Positions 46,814-57,937 of a stretch of DNA of 64,000 nt are shown in pieces. The notes under the pieces were generated by a model. The model had not been told where the DNA came from, made no database searches, and saw only the letters and a list, made by a program, of their open reading frames with translations. Each line of letters begins with the position of its first letter. Positions within the stretch are counted from its first letter, which is position 1. The translations under genes and the position numbers were made by a program. This DNA is from Athripsodes cinereus (taxonomy: Eukaryota; Arthropoda; Insecta; Trichoptera; Leptoceridae), in the NCBI GenBank assembly GCA_947579605.1, contig OX388322.1:2356001-2420000 (forward strand). The letters are read 5' to 3'.

Positions 46814-49800
46814 ATGGACGGAAGTAGGAGATTGTCAATAAAAAGAGTTGAAATATCTCTCAATAATTTTAATGATATCGCGATTCCACATCATATAGAC
46901 TTGTTGAAGAAACACAAATCTAATATTGTTAAGGTATTTATCTAATTCTTTATTTTTTTATTTACCTAGTTAGAATGTCCCAGACAACAATGGAACCTTG
47001 GTGTCGCAATAGGTAAAAAATATGTTTGTTTTTTTCTAATTGCGTCTCTGAATCTTCTCTTTCTTCGCCCTCGCCTTTATCCCATTTACTTGGGGTCGGC
47101 TCTCCTAGTCCTCATCTTCCAAGTTTTGCGGTCCCCTGCATCCTCCGAGCGCAACTTTGCCTCCTTCATATCCCTGGCAATTGTGGACATCCAGGTGGTC
47201 ACTGGTCTGCCTGGTCTTCTGGGTCCTACTTCCACGTCCATCGTCTTTTTAATCATATTATCCTGTGGTAGTCTCAAGATGTGCCCGTACCATCTTAATC
47301 GGTTTTCGGTTATTTTTTCACCGATGGGAGCGACTTTGAAACTACCACGGATATGGACATTTCTCACCCTATCCATCCTTGTTACACCACCAGCCCATCT
47401 GAGCATTTTCATTTCATTGGTGTGTAGTGTCTGGGCGTGATTATGTTTTAGGGCCCAACATTCAGAAGAATAAGTCATGGTTGGTCTGACCACAGTTTTG
47501 TACACCTGACCCTTGATTTTTATTGGCATTTTCTTGTCACACAGTACACCAGAAACAGATCTCCATTTCATCCATCCAAGCTTTGAGCGCTGTGCAATGT
47601 CATCGTCAATACCACCCTTTGCGGACAATATTGTGCCGAGGTATCTGAAAGATTCGACTGTAGGCACTGGCTCATTCTGAACATGCATAATGTGTGGCTC
47701 AGTTGGTCGTTGCCCAGAAAAGTAACATGGCATGTACTCAGTCTTTGTTCTGCTGATTTTCAGACCATTCGTTTCTAAAGCTTCTTGCCATCTATTCATA
47801 ACACACTGCAACCCCTCAGGTGTCTCATCCATCAAGACCACATCATCAGCATACAGCATACTCCATGGGGCTGGTTTTTGTATATCTGCAGTTATGTAGT
47901 CCATAACCAGATTAAACAGTAGAGGACTCAATGCCGACCCCTGGTGGACACCAACACTGATTTCAAATGGGTCACTCACTCCAGCTGGGCTTCTAACACT
48001 AGTGTAAATATTGGAATACATGTCTTTCAAGAGCTCTATATAGTATTCAGGGACATTCTGCTTTCTAAGTGCTTCCCATATTAGTCTGCGTGGTACTCTA
48101 TCAAAAGCCTTCTCTAAATCTATGAATACCATATGAAGATCATTTTTTTTCTCTTGATATTTTTCAAGGATTATTCTAATTGTCTGTATGGCATCAGTGG
48201 TAGATTTTCCCCTCACAAATCCACATTGGTTCTCTGTCACTCTTGTGAGATCCTGGAGTCTTTTGTTTACTACTCTTTCCCAAATCTTGAATGTGTGTGT
48301 TATTAGCTTTATTGCTCTGTAGTTTTCACACAGCTGTGAGTCACCTTTGTTTTTATAGAATGGGATTAGGTAACTCTGTCTCCAAGCATCTGGGATTTTC
48401 TGGCCTATTATTATTTTGTTCAGTAGTCTTGTTAGGAAACTCACTCCCTCTTCATCTAACCTTTTCCACAGTTCTGCTGGTATTTCATCCGGTCCTGTTG
48501 CCTTTTTATTTGCCATTTGTGCAATTGCAGTTCTTACCTCCGCTTCCGTGACATTCTCTATTGGTCCCTCAGCTATTCTCTCATTTGTGTTACGTGTGAC
48601 AGGATAACCTTCATTTAACAATTCGCTATAGTACTCTCTCCATCTCTCCATTATATCCTTATAGTCAGTGAGTATTAGTTTTTCTTTGTTCTTTATATAC
48701 TTTGGGTTTCTAATGTCTTGTGTGGCCATGTTCCGGTATTTAGCTATTTTATATATTTCGGTGCTATGTTTGGCATCCTCCAGTTCTTCATAAAAGGCTT
48801 CATTGGAACTAGCCCTTGCTTGAGCTACAGATTTCTTTGCTTCCTTTTTTGCAAGTTTATATGTCTGTTTGTCTTCCTCGTTTTGTGTCCTTTGCCATTG
48901 TTTGTATAATTGTTTTTTCAGAGCGAGTTTCTCCTTCACTTCCTCATTCCACCAGTGAGTTTCTCTGTTGTTCGAGATAGGACCTTTTGACACTCCTAAA
49001 CATCTTTTTGCAAGACCAATACATGTTTCCTCGAAACCATTCCACATATCATTCACAGTTTCGGATGTGTCCTTTGCCATATATCGCTTCATTTCTGTGC
49101 ACAGCTCATCTCCTTCACTCTGCTTTAACTTATGCCAGCGAATCCTTATTACCCTTTCCCTCGGGGATGTTAAACTCTTTACCAATTTCAATTTTGACAC
49201 AAGTAGTCGATGCTGTGATGTAAGGCATTCTCCAGGAATAGTCTTGCAGTTTTTAAAGTACTTCAGACTTCGTCTATCTGCCATTACGTAATCCACTTGT
49301 GTACTAGCTCCCCCACTTTTATAAGTTATTAAATGTTCCGTGCGTCTCTGAATAAGTGTGATTAATTTTGTTGTTTTAGGGTGTAGGTAGTACCTAGATG
49401 TAATAAATAATGTGGAAATAGTTTTCTTGAATTGTAATCAATTTTTCGAAATTATAATGAGTTCAAAGAAAACAATTAGAAAAGCAATGCTACAACTTAT
49501 TTCAAAACGCGATAAATACATGAAACTTTTGAGTTGTTGTTTTTTTTTATTATAGTATCAGAATTTAGGCGATTTGGACAGGATAAAAAATGAGCAAATC
49601 AATGCGACGAGGATTGTGGTGCAACTTCGACATCTACTGGAAGAAATGGATGCACTGAGGCAGCAGGTAGCCAAGAAAGATCTCGTAAAGTTTGATAAGA
49701 TGACTGAAAAGTCCCGGAACATCACATTTAAAGCCATAAAGGAATACATGGGTGAGATTATCATTAAATTATATGTGTATGGGTGAGATTATCATTATAT

Positions 49801-51068
49801 AGATATAAGAGGTGACGCAATTGGCACAGAGACGCTCTGAATGGAGGAGGCTGATTTCTGCCCTGTGCTCCCGAGAGGAGCGTTGAGGGTGATGATGATG
49901 ATGATGATATGTTTTAACATGTAGATACGCTTATTTGGGGGGTTGGCCTGACTAGATCAATATTATTCTCTCTTTTTATTTTCATATATGCTTTGTCATC
50001 TCACTGTGCGTGTCTCTATATAATAAATAAATTACCAAGTACCCAATCTAGTCAAAAAATGTATTTCAAAGAAATTGAAATAGAATGCCACCTAATCCTA
50101 TCCTTATACATATTTTTTGCTTCTTTGTCTGTCCTTTGGGTCTGATCTAGATATGATCTTTTCATTTGGTCCAGGAGTGAAAATTTTTGCAAACATCAAA
50201 TGATATTTGAGTGTTTTGTAAAATTTATGTAAATCATCACTTGCAGAAGATTTGATACATCTTGAAATCAATTATGAAACATACGATTCATTCTAAATAT
50301 CTCAATTTCAACTATTAAGTTTTTTTGGTGGGAGATGTTGTCACAGTATAGATCAGGGGCTACCAGCCTTTTTTTCGCTGTTTCAAAAATGCATGATTAA
50401 TGCACAAATTGGGCACAAGGTTGGAAAACTCTGGTATAGATAGATATATAAATTGAGAAATTTCATATTTCTTTCTAGATATGACACAAAATTCTCAAAG
50501 CCAATCTTCTCCTAGTCTCTCAAGTGGATATTCATCACATTCACCTGTACAAGATCATGAGAGGAAAGAGGAGAGTGCCTTCAACTATCCATCAACTAGC
50601 GGCAATCTTAGCCTGCAGATTGATGACAGAGAACTGCTCGAAGAACAGTGTAAGCAGGAAGAATCATGCCTCAGAAGTTGGGAGATTTTGCAAGAAGAAG
50701 TACAAGATTTACATGAAATATTTGTCAAATTCCATGAAGTCACCAACGCACAAAAGGAAAATGTCAAAATAGTTGAAGAGAATGTCGAAATTGCAGATAT
50801 CAATGTACAACAAGGTACTTCAATCTTAGCGAGAGCCGAAAGAATGAAGACTGTATGGTATCCAATTGCCGGCGCACTGCTCGGTGGTTGTATCGCTGGA
50901 CCAATAGGATTAGCAACAGGATTGAAAGTTGGAGGATTTGCATTACTTAGTGGTACGGCACTCGGTTTTACGGGAGGACGAATTTTAAAGAATAAAGTGG
51001 AAGGTGATAAAGTAAGTAATTATGTTAAGGATGATTTAGGAGATGTCAATAAGAATAAGGAAGACTGA
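46814..51068 (+). CDS. Stx17: Syntaxin 17 (autophagosomal Qa-SNARE), complete, three exons, 301 aa
   Basis: Syntaxin 17 is the SNARE that drives fusion of autophagosomes with lysosomes, with SNAP29 and VAMP7/8. Exons: 46814-46933, 49556-49751, 50479-51068 (TGA). Borders are AG/GT and phases agree; total 906 nt. The N-terminal helical region has IPHHIDLLKKHKSNI and YQNLGDLDRIKNEQINATRI. The SNARE helix is near residues 172-228 (SWEILQEEVQDLHEIFVKF), with the zero-layer glutamine in TNAQKEN at about residue 197 (196 in human). The C-terminus has the family's double hydrophobic glycine-zipper hairpin (GALLGGCIAGPIGLATG, then LKVGGFALLSGTALGFTGG, about residues 232-272) that inserts in the autophagosome membrane, and a charged tail. 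The length nearly equals human STX17 (302). AATAAA occurs at 51153-51158 and 51265-51270. Intron 1 carries an RTE insertion and intron 2 two smaller insertions. Confidence 0.96.
47054..49340 (-). mobile_element. RTE-type LINE, 5'-truncated, reverse transcriptase ORF intact
   Basis: A 2287-bp insertion in Stx17 intron 1, opposite to the gene, with an exact 13-bp target duplication TGCGTCTCTGAAT (47041-47053 and 49341-49353). One frame stays open from the truncated edge to the stop at 47086 (about 750 codons). It starts in the end of the endonuclease domain (QVDYVMADRRS, SQHRLLV), then RT motifs: ATGPDEIPAELWK, CGFVRGKSTTDAIQ, VFIDLEKAFDRVP, HQGSALSPLLFNLVMD, MLYADDVVLMDETPEGLQ (catalytic YADD), FRYLGTILS, then RWYGHILRLP and RRPGRPVTTWMSTIARDMKE. 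The 3' end is GGGCGAAGAAAGAGAAG. It is similar to RTE/BovB-like elements (often annotated as CFDP2-like). Lack of frameshifts and a perfect duplication indicate recent insertion. Confidence 0.92.
49808..49910 (+). mobile_element. Short 3' end of the (GAT)n-tailed LINE (Stx17 intron 2)
   Basis: About 80 bp match the 3' end of the element at 29207-30065 (GAGGTGACGCAATTGGCACA to GAGGAGCGTTGAGG) with very few changes, followed by (GAT)n. It encodes only the C-terminal [23 protein letters not shown]. The insertion is severely 5'-truncated. No convincing target duplication was found. Confidence 0.85.
50354..50433. mobile_element. Miniature hAT-type element, 80 bp (Stx17 intron 2)
   Basis: Flanked by exact 8-bp duplications GTATAGAT (50346-50353 and 50434-50441). 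The ends are CAGGGGCTACCAGCC on the left and GGTTGGAAAACTCTG on the right, imperfect inverses. The size, ends and duplication fit an internally deleted hAT element. Confidence 0.75.
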
Positions 51069-51847
51069 CATTGGTCTTTCTGCTCCTTGAAGGAGAAATT
51101 GTTGAGTTTTTACTATTGGACATGATTTAATATATCACCTTTACATATTTAAAATAAACTATGTAAATATTTTTTTCTGACGTATTCTAAAAGAATTATG
51201 ACATCGTATCATTTATTTTTCTTTTATATTGTTATTTGAATATTGAATTTTGCAACAAATAATTAATAAAAATAGTTTTTTTTTTGTATCATAATTAAAC
51301 CGTTTCTTTCAAGAATGTCCAAAATTTGCGTTGTTCATATGTGTCATATTGTATTATATATTCGGAATTGATTATGTCCGTTATGATATTAAAATATTTG
51401 TTTTTTACTTTATATTTCTGTTCTATGTTATTAAATAAATATAAAGTTTTATTATTTGACACAAAAAGTAATGTTTTTAATAGCAAAGTATGCGGTTAAA
51501 AGTGGGTCATCTCAAGTATTTGTTAACACATTAAATATGACCCACATTGATTAAAAATATTAGGCATATTATTGAGAAATATGATTTCATATTATTTAAT
51601 AGATTATGACAAGAGATAGTTTTATTTGAAAATATTTTTTTGTATGTTGTGTGTATTGGAAGAGGTATTTAGTAAAGAAAAATAATTTGTGTTGTACTGT
51701 TTTAAGATTATGTTATACATGATAATTCATAAAATCAAATCTTACTTCCCATTTAATAAATTCTTCATCGTATGTCGTGTCGGATTCCCTCTATGTTGAT
51801 AAGAATGTGTCTCTATCTAGGACAGCCAAAAATAACTCCTTGAAGCT
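51069..51847. other. Stx17 3' UTR and AT-rich intergenic DNA
   Basis: Contains the two poly(A) signals noted for Stx17 and a short A/T-rich stretch. No further gene is supported. Confidence 0.55.
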
Positions 51848-52153
51848 TTGTATTTCTATCCATTTCTGTATATTATCTTGACACTTATTATTTCTGTCCA
51901 TTTCTGTACATTATCTTGACATTTGTATTTCTGTCCATTTCTGTATATTATCTTGACACTTATTATTTCTGTCCATTTCTGTACATTATCTTGATATTAG
52001 TATTTCTGTCCATTTCTGTACATTATCTTGATATTAGTATTTCTGTCCATTTCTGTATACTATCTTGACACTTATTATTTCTGTACGTTATCTTGACATT
52101 TGTATTTCTGTCCATTTCTGTATATTATCATGACGCTTTGTATTTCTGTATAT
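51848..52153. repeat. Minisatellite, about 38-42-bp unit, about 8 copies
   Basis: The unit TTTCTGTCCATTTCTGTA(C/T)A followed by TTATCTTGAC repeats about eight times with small length differences and internal shortening near 52079 and 52144. Confidence 0.9.
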
Positions 52154-52801
52154 TATGGAACCAAAAGATCCGGCTTTTCCCAACACTTATATGTCTCCAG
52201 TGTTGTTTGATGGTTTCAATTAATGAAATTCACTCCCATATAAATATTGCACGATTTCACGCAATATTTAAAATGATCGGATTGTTAACTGGGCGTGATT
52301 TTATTATTTTTCAATTATTGTTAAACCTGGAAACCCCAAAATCCCAGGTAAAGGCCAGCCTTTCGGCTTGTGTGGACGACACGCTGCAGCGCTGTTTATT
52401 ATTATCATGTGATAATCTAAGACCTAGTCATGCAAAACCAATCTTGTATAATGTACTCTTAAATTTTTACAATACAAACTTATAAATGTTATATTTTTAT
52501 GTAATTTTGTAAAGATACATTACTATAAAGTAAATGTACTAAAACATTTATGGCAAGGAATGTAAAGTATTATTTAAAATTGTATTTTCAGTCTCATGTA
52601 GCAAAAAATTTAAACAACATATCGTCTGTCCAGTTCCATAACACGACAATTAGAAATGTCTTATATCTGAGAAATCACCAATTTTGTAATTTTGTTATAT
52701 TTATATTATGCTTTAAAAACACAACAGAAAGTGAGATATGCTATATTATAATCGCACTATTTAAGACATGCATTGTCTTTGTTCCGTTCAACAGTTTAAC
52801 A

Positions 52802-52937
52802 ATTTATAACAATTCATATCTGTCAGTGTGACTGAGTGTGTGTGTATGTACATGAATATATGTGGCGTTATCTGTATATGTGTGTGTGTATGTATATATA
52901 CCTATATATGTATGTATGTGTGTGTGTATGTATATAT
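52802..52937. repeat. TG/TATG microsatellite flanking a hAT insertion
   Basis: Runs of TGTATG and TATATA precede the hAT-type element. A similar TATATATACCTATATATG block lies both at about 52897 and immediately right of the element at 56973, and the microsatellite continues to about 57090. The element inserted into this repeat. Confidence 0.75.
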
Positions 52938-53254
52938 TAGTGATGTAACGAATATTCGCATTCGCATTCGCATTCGCGAATATTCGCATATTTCAAAGTA
53001 TTCGCATTCGCAAAAAAATATGCGAATGTTTTGCGAATATTATTTTAGTAATAATGTATCTGGTCTGTTCCGTGTTGGCCACATTTGTTGTATTGTTTCC
53101 TGTGTTCGTTTGCTTGATGATGTTATTATTATTAGGAGAAATATGCATTTGTGGAGATTTAATTTATATGTTTGTTTTAAGTATTACAACTGCTATGAGT
53201 ATGGGGCCCTACAATAATTTTATATTCTATTTAAGGAATATTTATATCATACTA

Positions 53255-56200
53255 CAAGGTGAACCACACTAAAGTATTCTCTCAGAATTTTCGGGGCTTG
53301 AAGACTAAGATCGAGGAGTTTAGAGCAAACTTATTTGCAAATAGTTATGATATAATTGTTCTGACGGAAGCTTGGCTAAATTGTGGCATATTTGACAGCG
53401 AACTTTTTCAAAACGAATATACAGTTTACCGCAAGGATAGGGATTTCATGTTGAGTGGTAAAAGGGATGGAGGTGGGGTCTTAATTGCTGTGGATCGGAC
53501 ACTAGGATATTCATCCACTCTTGTTTGGGATGATACTGGTGAAATTTTTTTTTACCAGTATTCGTTTTTCATCGGTAACGCATGAAAAAATGCTCACCGC
53601 TACTGGGTGTAGTATATGTATATACCGCCTTCCACATCCTTAGATACTTAAAACATCTTTTTTTAAAGTATATCTGAACGTTTAATCAGCTATTACGGCA
53701 AAACGGATATTTGTCTTATTGGAGATTCCAATATCCCAACAATCCAATGGAAAAAAGACCCCGATGTTGATTCAATCTTTGTTCCGTATTCTTATTCGTG
53801 TCCTGTTGCGCAGTATTTGATAGAATCTATATCTTTTCTCAATATGTTTCAGTCTAACGGAGTTTATAACAGCAATCAAGTTATCTTGGATTCAGTTCTT
53901 TCAACTATTCCGTATTCTGTTACCAGATGTGACTCTCCACTGGTTGGTAAGGATTCACACTATCCTTCACTGTTGATAGATTATGAGTTTGAAATTGCTG
54001 AGGATTTGTCTCAAAATATGATCCAGAAATTAATATACTTTAAGTCAAACTTTTCGGAAATAAATTTTGAACTACAAAGTGTTGATTGGGTGGTGAACTA
54101 CAAAGTGTTGATTGGTGAAAATTTTGGGAAACGGACCGGTGAATAAGATGATTGAATCTTTTTATGGTTAGTTTTGCCAATAATTGAGAAGCATACACCT
54201 ACATATGAAGAGGGTGTCTAATAATTTTCCCAAATGGTTCTCTAATAAAACTGTGTTGTTGTTTAAGAGAAAGTCCAAGGCTTGGCGTAAGTGGAAGATG
54301 AACCGTAATGATTCTGACTACAATTTATTTTTTCAACTAAGAGCTCCGTTGAAGTTGTCGCAGAATCACGATTATAGGTCTTTTATTAATAACACTGAGA
54401 AGTCACTTAAGGGCAATGTCAAGTCTTTCTTTTCATTCGTGAATTCCCTTAAAGAATCTAGAGGCTATCCAAGGGTAATGGGTGACGGTGACCAGACTTC
54501 GAGCGATCCAGAGGGAATTGCAAACTTGTTTTCGACGTTTTTTGGTTCTGTATTTTCACTGAATAATTTGCATGATTCTAATACTAAAGAATTGGAAAAT
54601 ATTTTAACTAACTCATGTTTATCCATGGTTAATATCTTGAAATCTGATATTCATAAACGTTTATTAGGTATAGATGAGACAAAAGGAGTTGGCCCTGATG
54701 GTCTAGCACCAATATATTAAAGAGATGTGTAAGTCATTTAACCAAACCATTGTATCTGACATTTATTAGAACACCTTGCTGCAGGAGGCAATCTAGACTA
54801 TGGGACATGGAAAACCCTAAATCGACTGAGATCTGGTGTAGGAAACTGCCGCGACAATAGAGAACGATTGGGCTTCCTACAGGACGAATCCGGAGCGTGT
54901 GACTGTGGTGCAGCACAGACTATGCCACACTTGTTGGAGTGTCCATTGTGCCCTGTCACTTGCACTATGGAGGATATTTTTGACGCATCTCCACCTGCTG
55001 CGCGTTTTGCGCAGTACTGGAAATCAGTTTGATGGGTTTTTTCTCTGGGTTTCGACACGATAAATAAATTAGGAGTTTACAAGAAGGATGCTTTCCATGC
55101 AAATGGAAGATGGCTAGTATTATTCCTTTGCATAAATCTGGCAGCAAATCGGACGTTCGTAACTACAGACCAATTTTAATTCTATCACCTAATTCAAAAA
55201 TATTTGAGGGTATGGTTCGTGAACAAATTACTTTTTTCCTGAAGCCGTATCTTCTTGTAGAGCAGCATGGATTCATGAGTGGAAGATCGACAGTAACAAA
55301 TCTGATTTTTTTTCTCAGCTATGGACAATCGTATACAGTTGGATGCCATTTATATCGGCTTTCAAAAGGCATTTGATAAAGTAGAACATCGACTTTTTTC
55401 AACTAAGGTGGATTGACTCATATATTTCTGATAGATTGATGACAGTTAAACTTAACGGTTACTCATCTGGCAGTGTCAGTGTTACATCTGGTGTCCCTCA
55501 GGGGTCTTCTTTGGGTCCTTTACTTTTCACGATATTCATAAACAACATAAAAAAGTGCTTTGACCACTCAGAGCTTCTATTATTTGCGGACGATTTAAAA
55601 ATATACTGTCAAATTCAATTATTGTTTGACTATGAAATGCTTAACGAGGACTTGGAAAGACTACACGAGTACTGTAAAAGAAATAACTTGCACTTGAATC
55701 TGGAGAAGTGTAATCTGATCTCTTTTACCAAAAATAGAAACAAAATTCGATAAATTTACAATATCCATAATCATGATTTAAAAGAAGTAAATAAGATTAG
55801 AGATTTAGGTGTGGTGTTTGACTCTGAGCTTCACTTTGATGATCACGTGAACAAAATTATCGAAGAGAGCAATAAAATACTGGGATTTATTCTGAGATCT
55901 ACAAAGTCATTTAGGTTATATGAATCGTATTTGTACTTGTACTTATCGTTGTTTCGCTCCAAGCTGGAGGACTGTTCCTCTGTATGGAATCCACATTTTA
56001 AAAAATATGTCGATCAAGTTGAGAGAACTCAGTCTAAATTCATTCGTTTGGTTAGGAAGAGATTGCATTATCCTGTATTTATTAAAGATTTGCCTAAATT
56101 GGAATTGTGAAGAGTTTTGCTGGATGCATGCAACCTGAGAAAAATATGCTTGTCCGAATACGATGAGCCTAATATTTTAGATAGGATTAACTTAAGAATG

Positions 56201-56740
56201 CTTCCTTTAACAAGATCTTGTTTTCCGTTCTACATTAAAAAAAAACAAAAACGATTGCAGACTCAAGAAACCCTGTTTATAGAATTTTAAAGTGCCAATT
56301 ACGTCAGGTTTGTGAGAAAGGAGAGTTGAGGGTAGAATAAGATGAAATAAATATAAAAAAAATGTATATGTTTGATAAAATGTGAAGTGTTTGGGATAGT
56401 ATTAATTTTTAGACTGTTTTTTTTAATTTTTAAATTTTTGATTTTTCTTTTTTAAGAGTTTTTTTGTATTGTTATTGCATACATTAGTGAAGTGTGAATG
56501 TGTTTGTGCGAATGAATGTATTAGGTATGTGTGCGAAATTGGGTGAGCAGCGATTTGTATTAGGAATGGGTGATTGGATGTATTGTGAATTCATACCTAT
56601 ATTATGTGTAAGATTTTCTATAATTGTTTTGTGTGTATGCTGAAGTATGCACTGTTTCGATGTAAGACTATTGGAATGTTTTTGTCGCTTACATGTTTAT
56701 ATTTATATGTCTTTCATCTGTTGTGTACCATGTAAATGAA
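53255..56740 (+). mobile_element. Jockey/CR1-like LINE, broken, inserted inside hAT-type element
   Basis: Pieces in order: APE-type endonuclease start (FSQNFRGLKTKIEEF, IIVLTEAWLN, KRDGGGVLIAVDR) at 53259-53585; linker at 53817-54720 with KGNVKSFFSFVNSLKE and GVGPDGLAPIY; RT fingers/palm PLHKSGSKSDVRNYRPI and VEQHGFMSGRSTVTNLI (55110-55376); QKAFDKVEHRL in a shifted frame; SGVPQGSSLGPLLFTIFIN and LLLFADDLKIYC (catalytic FADD) at 55436-55753; thumb-like and C-terminal part at 55811-56110. Several frameshifts and stops make it inactive. The 3' UTR runs to about 56740. The exact 5' and 3' limits are uncertain. Confidence 0.85.
54745..55068 (+). mobile_element. 3' end of a second LINE nested in the first
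   Basis: The stretch reads as a different LINE C-terminus: WKTLNRLRSGVGNCRDN, then LGFLQDESGACDCGAAQTMP, HLLECPLCPVTC and RFAQYWKSV with a stop at about 55030. The CxCG..QT..HLL.CP pattern is typical of some insect LINE ORF ends. It separates host codons FNQ (near 54740) from SLQEGCFPCKWK (from about 55074), which would otherwise be contiguous. Confidence 0.75.
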
Positions 56741-57090
56741 GAAACAAATCAGTAATTCGGTGAAAGTACCGGATACTTACCCGGTACATTGTGGAAAAAG
56801 GTACTGCAAGAAAATATTCTTTAAGAAAACCGAGGAGTTTTGGAATATTTCAAATTCCTATACCATTTTCAAGTCAATATTCGCATTCGCATTCGCATTC
56901 GCGAATGTTGGCATGAAATATTCGCATTCGCATTCGCGAATATCCAAAATCAGACATTCGTTACATCACTAGTATATATACCTATATATGTATGTATGTG
57001 TGTGAATGCATGTATGTGGGTGTGAGTGGATGTGTATGTGGATGAGTGTGTTTGTGTGTGTGGATGTATGTGTGCGTGTGTGTTATGTTA

Positions 57091-57830
57091 TGATTAAATA
57101 AAATAGGGAAAATAACCTTAGTAACTGAAGTAAAGAAAATTGAGCGCTGAGACAATGTAAGGTGAAAACTGGCTCAGTCTACCTTGGTACGGGCTCATGC
57201 CCAGTTAGGTAGATTTTTTTGTGACTTATCTTTTAAAAACTGTTTTGTAAATGAAATAAATAAATTTGAAATATTTGTTTGTGGAATTGAAAAAAGGTAC
57301 ATATTTTTTTTCATAACTAAATATTTAATATGTAAAGGGAACCGTGCATTTTTTATAATTATTTGTTTATGGAATTGAAAGAGTGGTGTTGATTGTGTGT
57401 ATTACTAATTAAATCTAAATTTTAGAGTTGTTGAGTTATGGAGTTGGACATTCGATATATTTCTCTATGCTACTTAATTATATGTATTATGGATTATGTA
57501 CACGGAATATGATGCAGTACTACTACTTTTAGGATCTAGTCATATTAAATGTGTATTTTTATTTTACCAATCAATATTCAACAGTAAATAAGTGACAGAA
57601 GATTGCAAGAATTCCTCTATAAAAATTATTATCTAATTCATCATCTTTTGCCCTTTGGCGCATCTCTCGGAAGGACGAGAACACTCTGATGTCATTTTCA
57701 GAAATTTTTCGGAGTGTTGGAAACCTTGTGAATGAAAAAATAGTCCTCTTATTCAAATTAGTCAAGACTATCGTCTCTCCCATGTCACTGAGACAACAAG
57801 TCTTTGGTGTGAGTGTTGGTGTACAGTACT
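57091..57830. other. AT-rich DNA, no feature supported
   Basis: Contains a decayed CTGGCTCAGTCTACCTTGGT block and AT-rich DNA. A 70-codon minus-strand frame (57571-57783) has no recognisable domain. Confidence 0.4.
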
Positions 57831-57937
57831 GAGGCCTGAGTCAATAACACATTTTCACGTTACGTTTTCGTTCCGTTAACGTTCGAGTATAGACGAAGTT
57901 GCAAGCAAGTGTCAATTTCGTTGCTAAGATACACAAT

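Larger units (their letters stand above)
52938..56971. mobile_element. hAT-type element with GCATTC hexamer repeats, interrupted by LINEs
   Basis: Inverted ends TAGTGATGTAACGAAT (left) and ATTCGTTACATCACTA (right) are flanked by exact 8-bp duplications GTATATAT (52930-52937, 56972-56979). Next to each end lie runs of CGCATT/GCATTC hexamers (TTCGCATTCGCATTCGCGAA on both sides). This is the arrangement of the element at 28612-29108 but with GCATTC in place of GCATCC. The original element was probably a few hundred bp, as most of the 4 kb is a LINE inserted inside it. No transposase was found. Confidence 0.9.

Noticed and set aside
47090..49291. Several plus-strand open frames of 60-116 codons
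   Set aside because: They are antisense shadows of the intact reverse-transcriptase frame on the minus strand.
57571..57783. A 70-codon minus-strand open frame starting MGETIVLTNLNKR
   Set aside because: No recognisable domain, no splice or poly(A) context that supports a gene, and it ends beside a transposon arm.
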